Origin: Anaerospora hongkongensis
GTDB lineage: Bacteria > Bacillota > Negativicutes > Sporomusales > DSM-15969
Direction: 5' to 3'
Length of the DNA stretch: 64,000 bases
Assembly (NCBI RefSeq): GCF_004339805.1
Contig: NZ_SLUI01000017.1
Span: 36,732-100,731, forward strand
Made by a program: the position numbers and the translations under genes. This document shows, one piece after another, positions 9,239 through 18,275 of this stretch. A model generated the notes under the pieces. It worked only from the letters and a program-made list of their open reading frames with translations. It searched no databases and was not told the DNA's origin. The number at the start of each line of letters is the position of its first letter. The stretch's first letter is position 1.

Positions 9239-9898
9239 ATGAAACTACTCGAAACATACATTCCACTAGTTAATTTTATTGCAGATATTATCGGGCCAAA
9301 CTGCGAAGTGCTGTTGCATGATGTTGTCGATGTGCAGAATTCGGTCATAGCAGTTCGCAACGGTTATATCAGCGGGCGGCAGATTGGCTGTCCCTTAACG
9401 GATCTGGGCTTGGAGCTGCTGGAAAAGAAATCGTATATTCACCAAAGTGCAATCGTCAACTATTTAAGCCGTACGGCCAGCGGCGAGAAATTACGGTCAT
9501 CTACCTATTTTATTAAGAATGAGAATAGTGAACTTATCGGGATGCTGTGTGTAAATATTCTACTGTCACCTGATGGTATGGCGGTTAATAATCTGGCTGA
9601 CAAGCTGATTAATGCTTTGGTTACCAATCATACGCTTGCTGGTACAGTTGTGGCAGAAGATGAAAAAGTAGTGGAGTCACTGCAGACTTCCATTGAAAAC
9701 GTAGTTGACTCGGCGATTGAAAAAATCATTGGTGAGTATGATATGCCTGTAGAAAGAATGTCAATCAATGAAAAAATTGCTGTCGTCCAAAAATTGAACG
9801 CCAACGGAGTCTTTAAAATAAAGGGAGCCATTACCAAAGTGGCCAGTACGCTGCAAACATCAGAAAGTACGATATATCGCTATCTGTCCGGTAAATAA
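9239..9898 (+). CDS. YheO/DauR-type transcriptional regulator
   Basis: A 219-residue protein with an N-terminal YheO-like PAS domain (residues ~5-115: IGPNCEVLLHDV, NSVIAVRNGYISGR, SGEKLRSSTYFI, LIGMLCVNI) and a C-terminal helix-turn-helix (MSINEKIAVVQKLNANGVF, then SESTIYRYLSG at the end). Members include DauR, which controls D-amino-acid catabolism. Here it precedes a threonine ammonia-lyase and an amino-acid permease, so it plausibly controls their expression in response to an amino acid; this is inferred from position. The AAGGAG site at 9226-9231 selects ATG 9239 over the adjacent TTG at 9236. Confidence 0.8.
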   Translation: MKLLETYIPLVNFIADIIGPNCEVLLHDVVDVQNSVIAVRNGYISGRQIGCPLTDLGLELLEKKSYIHQSAIVNYLSRTASGEKLRSSTYFIKNENSELIGMLCVNILLSPDGMAVNNLADKLINALVTNHTLAGTVVAEDEKVVESLQTSIENVVDSAIEKIIGEYDMPVERMSINEKIAVVQKLNANGVFKIKGAITKVASTLQTSESTIYRYLSGK

Positions 9899-10081
9899 TA
9901 GTAAATTTGATTCCATTTTTTTGCTCTGTCATAATAAGAAAAAATTATCATGATAAAGTTTTAGCGGTGAATTTTGGCGAGCTATGTTGACTAGGGTATT
10001 TGAGGCAAACCGTGCCTTGAATAGATAGAATTCCTTGTAAAGGAGGAAGCAGTAACCAAAATTGATTATCGAAAACAAATG

Positions 10082-10112
10082 ATCCTCAGACGATGCTGTT
10101 GTCGGTGAGGAT
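10082..10112 (+). promoter_or_regulatory. Leader hairpin before threonine ammonia-lyase
   Basis: The 9899-10142 gap holds a hairpin, ATCCTCA (10082-10088) with TGAGGAT (10106-10112) and inner GACGA/TTGTC pairing, ending about 20 nt before the GAAGGAG ribosome binding site. It has no U-tract and matches no riboswitch I recognise. It may affect translation or RNA stability. An isolated GGAGG near 10041 has no obvious coding frame behind it. Confidence 0.35.
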
Positions 10113-10142
10113 TGGAGCTACCATCACGAAGGAGATGCTGAA

Positions 10143-11351
10143 ATGAATGTTTCATTAGAAGCAATACAAAAAGCCCGGGAAACACTGGCTGGAGTCGTTT
10201 GCCGGACCGAGCTGGCTTACACCAATACGTTAAGCGATATGACGGGCAATCGGATTTATTTGAAGCTGGAAAATCAGCAGCGTACTGGTTCGTTTAAGTT
10301 GCGCGGCGCCTATAATAAAATCGCTAACTTAAGCGCAGACGAAAGAAAAATGGGGATTATTGCTTCATCGGCAGGCAACCATGCCCAGGGAACAGCACTT
10401 GGCGGTACTCTCTTCGGGATACCGACAACGATTGTTATGCCGAAAAATGCACCCTTGTCTAAAGTAAAAGCCACCCGGGCTTACGGTGCGCAGGTTGTTC
10501 TGCATGGCAGCGTCTATGATGAGGCCTATGCAGAGGCGTGCCGTTTGCAAGCGGAGAAACAACTGACTTTTATCCATCCTTTTAATGATCCGATGGTAAT
10601 TGCCGGGCAGGGAACGATTGCCCTGGAAATTCTCGAAGACTTGCCTGATGTAGAGGCGGTGGTTGTGCCAATTGGCGGCGGGGGGTTAATTGCCGGTATT
10701 GCCGCAGCAATTAAGCAGCTTAAGCCCGGCATTAAAGTCATTGGCGTACAAACAAAAAATATGCCGTCCATGGCAGAAGCAGTTGCCAATAAGCGCATTG
10801 TAACCTGCAATGGCTGTCCGACAATCGCTGACGGAATTGCGGTGAAAACTCCTGGTGAATTGACCTTTGCACTTGTACAACGCTATGTCGACGATATTGT
10901 AACCGTTGACGAAGAAGAAATCGCCAGTACGATTCTGCTGATGATGGAGCGGATCAAGACGATTTCCGAAGGCGCGGGGGCTGCTGCCGTTGCAGCGGTT
11001 TTAAACAGGCTGGAGGTATTTGAAAACCGCAAGATTGCAGCAATTGTCAGCGGCGGTAATATTGACGTCAATATGATGTCCCGGATTATCAATAAGGGCT
11101 TGGCAAAGTCAGGTCGTAAAGCCGTATTTCATATTGTAATCCCTGATAAGCCTGGTTCGTTATGGCAGCTGCTTAAGCTGACAGCAGATACGGGAGCCAA
11201 CGTGCTGACGGTTACCCATGACCGGGAAACCGGTGGTGTTGCATTAGGCAATGCTGCCGTCCAACTGGAACTGGAGACGGCTGATCAAGATCATATGCAT
11301 GCAATTAAAGAGATTATGGAACAACATCAGTATTGCGTAAAAATTGTATAA
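10143..11351 (+). CDS. Threonine ammonia-lyase with C-terminal ACT domain
   Basis: A PLP enzyme that deaminates threonine (and serine) to 2-oxobutyrate (or pyruvate) and ammonia. At 402 residues it matches the TdcB/IlvA single-ACT type. Visible are the PLP lysine in GSFKLRGAYNK (near residue 53), the substrate loop SSAGNHAQG near 78, the phosphate-binding GGGGLIAG near 178 and an ACT-type C-terminal domain from ~325 (VFHIVIPDKPGSLWQLL). The start ATG 10143 follows GAAGGAG. An amino-acid permease starts 18 bp downstream, so they form an operon. The role could be catabolic or feed isoleucine synthesis; the permease partner and the upstream YheO-type regulator favour catabolism. Confidence 0.9.
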   Translation: MNVSLEAIQKARETLAGVVCRTELAYTNTLSDMTGNRIYLKLENQQRTGSFKLRGAYNKIANLSADERKMGIIASSAGNHAQGTALGGTLFGIPTTIVMPKNAPLSKVKATRAYGAQVVLHGSVYDEAYAEACRLQAEKQLTFIHPFNDPMVIAGQGTIALEILEDLPDVEAVVVPIGGGGLIAGIAAAIKQLKPGIKVIGVQTKNMPSMAEAVANKRIVTCNGCPTIADGIAVKTPGELTFALVQRYVDDIVTVDEEEIASTILLMMERIKTISEGAGAAAVAAVLNRLEVFENRKIAAIVSGGNIDVNMMSRIINKGLAKSGRKAVFHIVIPDKPGSLWQLLKLTADTGANVLTVTHDRETGGVALGNAAVQLELETADQDHMHAIKEIMEQHQYCVKIV

Positions 11352-11369
11352 CATCAGGAGGGACAACTT

Positions 11370-12755
11370 ATGGAAGAAAGAGAGCTGACCCGTGGACTCA
11401 AGGCCCGCCACATTGAACTCATTGCCTTAGGAGGGACAATTGGTGTCGGGTTGTTTATGGGCTCGGCAAGTACAATTAAGTGGGCAGGCCCTTCCGTGCT
11501 GCTTGCCTATGCATTAGCCGGTATGGTCATGTTTTTCGTTATGCGCATCATGGGAGAAATGCTGTATCTTGAACCGGTTACCGGTTCCTTTGCAACCTAC
11601 GGCCATAAATACATCAGCCCTTGGGCGGGGTATATCACTGCCTGGTGCTATTGGTTTCTCTGGGTTACGGTAGGCATGTCGGAAGTGACGGCGATCGGTA
11701 TCTATATGAATTACTGGTTTCCTGATCTTGCCCAGTGGATACCTGCCCTGATTGGCGTGGCCATCGTTGCTGCCGCTAATTTGGCTGCCGTCAAATACTA
11801 CGGCGAATTCGAGTTTTGGTTTGCCCTTATTAAAGTTGCTACAATTATTATCATGCTGGTAGTCGGTTTTGGAATTGTCTTTTTTGGCGTAGGCAATGCA
11901 GGCCAGCCCTTGGGAATTGGCAACTTGTATAATCATGGCGGCTTTTTCGCCGGTGGCTGGCAGGGCTTCTTATTCGCACTCTGTCTGGTCACTGCCTCCT
12001 ATCAAGGGGTTGAACTTGTCGGTATTACCGCCGGTGAGGCCCAAGATCCGCAAAACAGCCTGCGCAAAGCCACTAAAAACATTATCTGGCGCATTCTCAT
12101 ATTTTATATCGGTGCAATTTTTGTTATTGTTACTATCTAGCCCTGGAACCAGATCGGTACAATTGGCAGCCCGTTTGTTTTAACCTTCGCAAAAGTGGGA
12201 ATTGCCGCTGCCGCCGGTATCATTAATTTCGTTGTCTTAACTGCCGCGATGTCGGGCTGCAACAGCGGTATCTATAGTGCCGGCAGAATGCTGTATACCT
12301 TAGCAGCCAATGGACAGGCTCCGGCTTTTCTGAAAAAAGTTTCGCCAAGCGGAGTACCGGCTAACAGCATTAAAGTGACGATAGCCTGCTTACTGCTGGG
12401 CGTATTCTTCAATTATATTTACCCCAATTCCAAATTGTTCGTCTATATCTACAGTGCCAGTATTTTGCCCGGTATGGCTCCCTGGTTTGTCCTGTGCATC
12501 AGTCAGCTCAAATTCCGGGAAAAATGGGGCAAAGAAATCGAATCCCATCCCTTCAAATCGCCGTTATATCCCATAAGCAATTACTTCTCCATTGTCTTTT
12601 TACTATGCGTACTAGTTGGTATGTGGTTTAACGAGGATACCCGGGGTGGATTGATCGCCGGAGCTGTATTCTGCGCTATCATTACTGCCGTTTATTTTGC
12701 AGCAGGCATTGGCAAGAGACAGCCTGCACAGCACATCACCGAACAAGACAAATAA
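11370..12755 (+). pseudogene. Amino-acid permease (APC family) interrupted by one in-frame TAG
   Basis: The gene reads as one continuous frame of 461 codons except for TAG at 12138-12140. Both halves fit the AAT-type amino-acid permease family. The N-terminal half starts [20 protein letters not shown] and includes [20 protein letters not shown]; the C-terminal half includes MSGCNSGIYSAGRMLY. The stop falls in a conserved stretch that relatives read as (I/V)YPWNxxGxxGSPF; here it is I-stop-PWNQIGTIGSPF, so one base change from a Tyr codon explains it. No base is gained or lost. TAG is a normal stop elsewhere here (recA, nifJ), so recoding is not the default reading. It is either a recent nonsense mutation, a sequencing error or a read-through case. 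The likely substrate is the threonine or serine used by the upstream lyase. Confidence 0.85.
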
Positions 12756-12770
12756 GGTTTCATAAAGAAA

Positions 12771-12808
12771 ACTCTCCGGTTACGCTGGTTGTGCGTAGCC
12801 GGAGAGTC
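12771..12808 (+). terminator. Terminator-like hairpin before nifJ
   Basis: ACTCTCCGGTTACGC pairs with GCGTAGCCGGAGAGT, followed by a short T/A stretch. It separates the permease from nifJ. The weak U-tract leaves a leader or attenuator role possible. Confidence 0.55.
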
Positions 12809-12836
12809 TTAAATATTGATGGATGGGGAGAATGTT

Positions 12837-15800
12837 ATGAGCAATTCGAAGAGAAAAATGAAGACGATGGACGGTAATACGGCAGCGGCTCACATATCCT
12901 ATGCCTTTACTGATGTGGCCGCTATTTTTCCAATTACACCGTCGTCCAATATGGCTGAAAGTGTTGATGAATGGGTAGCTCAGGGAAGAAAGAATATTTT
13001 CGGCCAAACCGTTAAAGTTGTGGAAATGCAATCCGAAGGGGGGGCAGCCGGGGCTGTTCACGGCTCCCTGCAGGCCGGGGCATTAACCACAACCTATACG
13101 GCGTCGCAGGGGCTGTTGTTAATGATCCCCAACATGTATAAAATTGCCGGAGAATTGCTGCCGGGTGTATTTCATGTAAGCTCCCGGGTGGTTGGTGCTA
13201 ATGCGATCAATATTTTCGGCGATCATTCGGATGTAATGGCTGCCAGGCAAACCGGTTTTGCCATGTTGGCCGAAAGCAGTGTGCAGCAAGTTATGGACTT
13301 GGCGGCAGTGGCTCATTTGTCGGCTATTAAGGGAAGAGTTCCTTTCCTGAATTTTTTTGATGGCTTCCGCACTTCCCATGAAGTACAGAAAGTAGAAGTG
13401 CTGGAATATGAAGAGCTGACCAAGTTATTAGATTGGGATGCGCTTGCTGCTTTTCGCCGTGATGCGCTAAACCCGGATCATCCTGTCTTACGGGGTACTG
13501 TTCAGAACTCAGACATTCACTTCCAGCAGCGGGAGGTATCCAATCGCTTCCACCGTGATTTACCGGAGATTGTAGAAGGCTATATGCAGGAAATCAGCAA
13601 GCTTACCGGCCGGGAGTATCACCTTTTTAACTACTATGGAGCTGAAGATGCCGACCGGATGATTATCGCCATGGGGTCAATGTGCGAAGCTATTGAGGAA
13701 ATGGTCGACTGCCTGAATGCCAAAGGAGAAAAAGTCGGGCTATTGACAGTTCATCTTTACCGGCCCTTCTCAGTTGAACATTTCTTTCGCTATATCCCCC
13801 GGACAGTCCAAAAGATCGCGGTATTGGATCGAACAAAGGAAATGGGCGCTTTTGCCGAACCGCTCTATCTGGATGTAAAATCAGTTTTTTATGGCAGGCA
13901 GTGGCAGCCGCTGATTGTCGGCGGCAGATGCGGCGTAGGCGGCAAGGACGTACAGCCTGGGCACATTCAGGCAGTATTTGAGAATTTGAAGCAGGACCAG
14001 CCGAAAGATCACTTTACAGTTGGTATCGTCGATGATGTCAATTATACCTCGCTGCCCCTGGGGGCAGAGTTTGATACAACTTTGCAAGGCACAAAAGCCT
14101 GTAAGTTTTGGGGACTGGGCTCAGATGGAACAGTCGGTGCCAACAAAAATGCCATCAAAATTATTGGTGACCACACTGACCTGTACGCCCAGGGATATTT
14201 TGCCTATGACTCCAAAAAGTCGGGCGGTATTACTGTTTCGCATCTGCGCTTTGGCCGTCAGCCGATTAAATCTCCTTATCTAATCCAAAAAGCGGATTTT
14301 ATTGCCTGCCACAACCAATCCTACGTGGACAAGTATGACGTTTTAGACGGACTGAAACCGGGCGGTGTGTTTCTGCTCAACTGTACCTGGACGGAAGCGG
14401 AGCTGGAGCAAAAGCTGCCGGCAGCTATGAAACGGTATATTGCCGACAACGATATCCGCTTCTATACCATTGATGCTGTGAAAATCGCGCAACAGGTCGG
14501 TTTGGGCGGACGGATTAATATGATCATGCAGGCGGCCTTCTTTAAGCTGGCCGATATTATTCCTGTTGAAGATGCTGTAGGTTACCTTAAGCAGGCTGTT
14601 GAGCATTCGTACGGCAACAAGGGAAAAACAATCGTGGAAATGAACAATGCCGCAATTGACCAGGGTATCGGCGCGATTGTAAAAGTACACGTGCCTGCAG
14701 AATGGAAGGCAGCATATGATCAAGCTGCTGCTGCCCGTGATGTACCAGCCTTTATTGAGCAGATTCTGGTGCCGATGAACCGCCAGGAAGGAGACAAACT
14801 GCCAGTAAGCGCTTTTATCGGTATGGAAAACGGGACATTCCCGGTCGGTACATCAGCCTTTGAAAAGCGCGGTATTGCCATTGACGTACCGGAATGGAAC
14901 AAAGACAAGTGCATTCAATGCAATCATTGTGCCTATGTCTGTCCCCATGCTGCCATTAGACCCATCTTGGTGACTGAGGCTGAAGTTCAGGCTGCACCGG
15001 CAGGGTTTGTCACCAAGCCTGCTATCGGCGCCAAGGAGTACAATTTCCGTATCGCCGTATCTCCCCTTGATTGCACCGGCTGTGGGAATTGCGCTCAAGT
15101 CTGTCCGGCGAAAGAAAAGGCGCTGCTCATGAAACCGTTAGCTGCTCAACAGGCCGAGATTACCTTGTGGGATTATGCAATGTCACTCACGGCAAAGCCC
15201 AATCCGCTGAATCCCTTTTCGGTTAAGGGAAGTCAGTTTGAGCAGCCGCTGCTGGAGTTTTCCGGTGCCTGCGCGGGCTGCGGCCAGACACCTTATACTA
15301 AGCTCATTACGCAATTATATGGAGACCGGATGATGATTGCGAATGCTACCGGCTGTTCTTCCGTTTATGCGGGCAGTGCGCCGTCGGTGCCGTATACCAG
15401 AAATGATCGTGGACATGGTCCGGCCTGGGGAAACTCACTATTTGAGGATAATGCCGAATTTGGCCTGGGAATGCTGCTGGGCAGCAATCAGATTCGGGAA
15501 AAGCTGGCGATGGATATTGAAGCTGCCACTAAGCTAAAATATGGTGCAGGGCTTACTGCTGCCTGCGAAGAGTGGCTGGTTAATAAGGAAAGCAGCGAAG
15601 GATCGCGGGAAAGGGCGGACAAGCTGATAGCCGCTTTGGAAATGCTCAAAGGCAATGACCCGCTGCTTACTAGTATTTATCAAAACAGAGATTTTCTGGT
15701 CAAGCGGTCGCAGTGGATTTTTGGCGGTGACGGCTGGGCCTATGATATTGGCTTTGGCGGACTGGACCATGTTTTAGCGTCAGGCGAGAATGTCAATGTC

Positions 15801-16352
15801 CTGGTGCTGGACACCGAAGTATATTCCAACACGGGCGGCCAGTCGTCCAAAGCGACACCGGCGGCGGCAATTGCTAAATTTGCTGCCAGCGGCAAATATA
15901 CCAAGAAAAAAGATCTCGGTATGATTGCAATGAGCTACGGCTATGTCTATGTTGCACAAATTGCCATGGGGGCCGACAAAAATCAGACCTTAAGGGCAAT
16001 CGCCGACGCGGAAGCATATCCCGGCCCATCCTTGATTATTGCCTATGCACCTTGCATTAACCATGGGATGAAAGCTGGTATGGGCAACAGTCAGCTGGAA
16101 GCCAAACGGGCCGTTGATAGCGGCTATTGGGCCCTATACAGATACAATCCCCAGCTTGAAGCAGGCGGGAAGAATCCATTTGTACTGGATTCAAAAGAAC
16201 CAACAATGGAGTTTAGAGAATTCTTAATGGGCGAAGTCCGTTATTCGGCATTGAAAAAACAGTTCCCGGAAACAGCTGAAACCTTATTTCAGAAAACCGA
16301 ACAGGATGCGAAAGCAAGGTTAAACACATATAAACGCCTAGCAGCTCAGTAG
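12837..16352 (+). CDS. nifJ: Pyruvate:ferredoxin (flavodoxin) oxidoreductase
   Basis: A single-chain, 1171-residue PFOR that oxidises pyruvate with CoA to acetyl-CoA and CO2, passing electrons to ferredoxin or flavodoxin. Domains in order: pyrimidine-binding domain (TMDGNTAAAHISYAF at the start), transketolase C-like domain, the gamma domain, a two-cluster ferredoxin domain (CIQCNHCAYVCPHA and CTGCGNCAQVCP, residues ~690-760), then the TPP domain with CAGCGQTPY and the TPP/Mg motif GGDGWAYDIG near 965. Length and motif order are normal. The TTG at 12816 is in frame, but GGGGAG at 12825-12830 selects ATG 12837. It is a central enzyme of anaerobic carbon metabolism and appears monocistronic. 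Confidence 0.97.
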   Translation: MSNSKRKMKTMDGNTAAAHISYAFTDVAAIFPITPSSNMAESVDEWVAQGRKNIFGQTVKVVEMQSEGGAAGAVHGSLQAGALTTTYTASQGLLLMIPNMYKIAGELLPGVFHVSSRVVGANAINIFGDHSDVMAARQTGFAMLAESSVQQVMDLAAVAHLSAIKGRVPFLNFFDGFRTSHEVQKVEVLEYEELTKLLDWDALAAFRRDALNPDHPVLRGTVQNSDIHFQQREVSNRFHRDLPEIVEGYMQEISKLTGREYHLFNYYGAEDADRMIIAMGSMCEAIEEMVDCLNAKGEKVGLLTVHLYRPFSVEHFFRYIPRTVQKIAVLDRTKEMGAFAEPLYLDVKSVFYGRQWQPLIVGGRCGVGGKDVQPGHIQAVFENLKQDQPKDHFTVGIVDDVNYTSLPLGAEFDTTLQGTKACKFWGLGSDGTVGANKNAIKIIGDHTDLYAQGYFAYDSKKSGGITVSHLRFGRQPIKSPYLIQKADFIACHNQSYVDKYDVLDGLKPGGVFLLNCTWTEAELEQKLPAAMKRYIADNDIRFYTIDAVKIAQQVGLGGRINMIMQAAFFKLADIIPVEDAVGYLKQAVEHSYGNKGKTIVEMNNAAIDQGIGAIVKVHVPAEWKAAYDQAAAARDVPAFIEQILVPMNRQEGDKLPVSAFIGMENGTFPVGTSAFEKRGIAIDVPEWNKDKCIQCNHCAYVCPHAAIRPILVTEAEVQAAPAGFVTKPAIGAKEYNFRIAVSPLDCTGCGNCAQVCPAKEKALLMKPLAAQQAEITLWDYAMSLTAKPNPLNPFSVKGSQFEQPLLEFSGACAGCGQTPYTKLITQLYGDRMMIANATGCSSVYAGSAPSVPYTRNDRGHGPAWGNSLFEDNAEFGLGMLLGSNQIREKLAMDIEAATKLKYGAGLTAACEEWLVNKESSEGSRERADKLIAALEMLKGNDPLLTSIYQNRDFLVKRSQWIFGGDGWAYDIGFGGLDHVLASGENVNVLVLDTEVYSNTGGQSSKATPAAAIAKFAASGKYTKKKDLGMIAMSYGYVYVAQIAMGADKNQTLRAIADAEAYPGPSLIIAYAPCINHGMKAGMGNSQLEAKRAVDSGYWALYRYNPQLEAGGKNPFVLDSKEPTMEFREFLMGEVRYSALKKQFPETAETLFQKTEQDAKARLNTYKRLAAQ

Positions 16353-16365
16353 TTTTCAAAAGGAC

Positions 16366-16412
16366 AGGTGTCGCAAATACTTTTTTGTAAAGTAATGCGG
16401 CACCTTATTTTT
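16366..16412 (+). terminator. Intrinsic terminator of nifJ
   Basis: AGGTGTCGCA pairs with TGCGGCACCT across a 20-nt loop, followed by TATTTTTT. Confidence 0.7.
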
Positions 16413-16481
16413 TGCCCCCTTTTTGTGAAATAGCTTTTCTTGCTTAAGGAATTCTTTAGAAATATTTATAATTAACTTTTA

Positions 16482-16507
16482 TAAACAACAGGAAAAATAG
16501 CGAATAA
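16482..16507 (+). promoter_or_regulatory. Possible sigma-28 (SigD) promoter of the chemoreceptor
   Basis: TAAA (16482-16485), a 14-nt spacer and GCGAATAA (16500-16507) resemble the motility sigma consensus TAAA-N15-GCCGATAA, about 50 bp before the chemoreceptor gene. Spacing and one core base are off, so support is modest. Confidence 0.35.
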
Positions 16508-16555
16508 TGTCGAAATGAAGGAGGAAAAAATTACAACTTAAAAGGGGATCCAAAA

Positions 16556-18204
16556 GTGAATTTTTTTAACAATCTCAAAGTAAGTCTTAAGTTAGGTATT
16601 TTAATTTTTATTTCCATTATTGCGCTGTCGATTATCGGTTACACCGGTTATCACTATCTGCACAAAGCTAGTGTAGATATGGATGCGCTGTTTGCTGACA
16701 ATCTGATACCGGTTATGCTGATTAATGAAAACCAGGCTCACATTAATAAGGTCAGTGCAGCTGTGCTGGAATTCATGCTGACAACAGATGAACAGAAAAT
16801 GAATGAACTACGCACATTAATTGCTGATCGTGCCAAGAATTTTAATGCCAACATTGCGCTAATTGAAAAAACTAATCTAGATGATAAAGAAAAGCAAAAA
16901 ATAGCAGAACTGAAAGCGGCAATGAAAACATATCGCGACGCCCGCACCGAGGCACTTGAGCTGGCGGGACAGAATAAGAATGCCGAAGCCTATGCTTTGT
17001 ATTTGGCAAAAGTTGCACCCTTAGAAGTAGCGGCACTAAATAAATGCATGGACCTTTCCCAATATGCAACAGAACGGGCAAACATTATCAATAATGCCAA
17101 TAAGGCTGCTTTTACAACCTCAACGCAAATTACGGTAGGTATATTGCTGACTTGTGTTGTGCTGCTGGCTGCAGTCGGATTATTCATTACCCGGGCAATT
17201 ACGAGTGCCCTGCAGATTATGATCGGTTTCTGCGATGAGCTGTCTGACGGGGATTTCCGGGAAAAACAGCAAAAACTAATCCGAAAAGATGAGTTTGGTC
17301 AGCTGTCTGATTCGTTAATTCACATGAAGAACTGACAGCCAGTGCCGATCAATCGGCACAAGCGGCCAGTCAGGTTGCCGGCTCGATTACGGAAGTGGCC
17401 CGAGGAGCCGAACAGCAGCTGCGGGCAGCTGATGACACTTCGATTGTGGTCCAGCAGATGTCGGAGACCATTCAGCAGATTGTCACCAATGCCAATGAGC
17501 TAGCCCTCCAAACCTCTCAGGCTGCAGATAAAGCCAATGAAGGCACTCAATCCGTTAATAAAGCAGTTAATCAGATGGCCAGCATTGAGCAGACTGTTAC
17601 CGCTTCGGCGCAGGTAGTCGTTCAACTAGGAGAGCGGTCGAAAGAAATCGGGCAAATTGTTGACACCATTTCCGGCATTGCCGGTCAAACGAACCTGCTG
17701 GCTTTAAATGCCGCCATTGAGGCAGCACGGGCCGGTGAACAGGGACGGGGTTTTGCCGTAGTAGCCGAAGAAGTGCGCAAACTGGCCGAACAGTCCCAGA
17801 ACGCGGCCAAGCAAATCGCCACCTTAATCAGCGAGATTCAGGGAGAAACGGAGAAAGCCGTTGCTGCCATGAATAATGGGACACGGGAGGTAAAACTCGG
17901 TGCCGAAGTTGTCAATGCTACCGGGGTTACCTTTGAGGAAATCGTAGCCATGATTCTCGAGGGGTCTAATCAAACCAAAGAGATTTCTGTGGCAATCGAG
18001 CATATTGCGACAGGCAGTGGCCAAATCGTGAATTCCGTGAATGCAATCAATAATTTGAGCAGGACCGCTTCGGCTGAATCGCAGACCGTGTCAGCCGCAA
18101 CTGAAGAGCAGGCTGCTTCGATGGAAGAAGTTGCTTCAGCAAGCCAATCCTTATCTCAGCTAGCTGTTACCCTGCAGAATGACGTTAGTAAATTCCGGAT
18201 TTAA
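16556..18204 (+). pseudogene. Methyl-accepting chemotaxis protein, broken by an internal deletion and frameshift
   Basis: The first part (from 16556, GTG, AAGGGG site upstream) has a membrane segment, a periplasmic four-helix sensor domain (residues ~35-185), a second membrane segment (~190-212) and a HAMP domain, then stops at TGA 17333-17335. A second frame, open from 17326, carries the cytoplasmic signalling domain with methylation helices and the conserved hairpin tip ([20 protein letters not shown]) to 18204. At the junction CACATGAAGAACTGACAGCC, the left frame reads HMKN-stop and the right frame reads [17 protein letters not shown] fits both sides, and the usual linker between HAMP and this helix is missing. 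This is consistent with a deletion between two GAAGAAC copies. As read, no functional receptor is made. Confidence 0.85.
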
Positions 18205-18226
18205 ATAAATCTCATTACCTTACAAG

Positions 18227-18268
18227 AAAAAGCACTGTTTTGCCGGTAGCCGGCAAAGCAGTGCTTTT
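18227..18268. terminator. Bidirectional terminator
   Basis: AAAAGCACTG...TTGCCGG TAG CCGGCAA...CAGTGCTTTT, between the convergent chemoreceptor and GH8-like gene; A-rich before and T-rich after. Confidence 0.85.
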
Positions 18269-18275
18269 GTACGTA

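Noticed and set aside
9899..10142. Riboswitch upstream of the threonine ammonia-lyase
   Set aside because: There is one hairpin but no conserved core of glycine, lysine, T-box or other known classes and no terminator; listed only as a leader hairpin.
12138..12140. TAG in the permease as a pyrrolysine codon
   Set aside because: TAG ends recA and nifJ normally, no pyl genes are in the window, and Tyr to TAG is a single base change.
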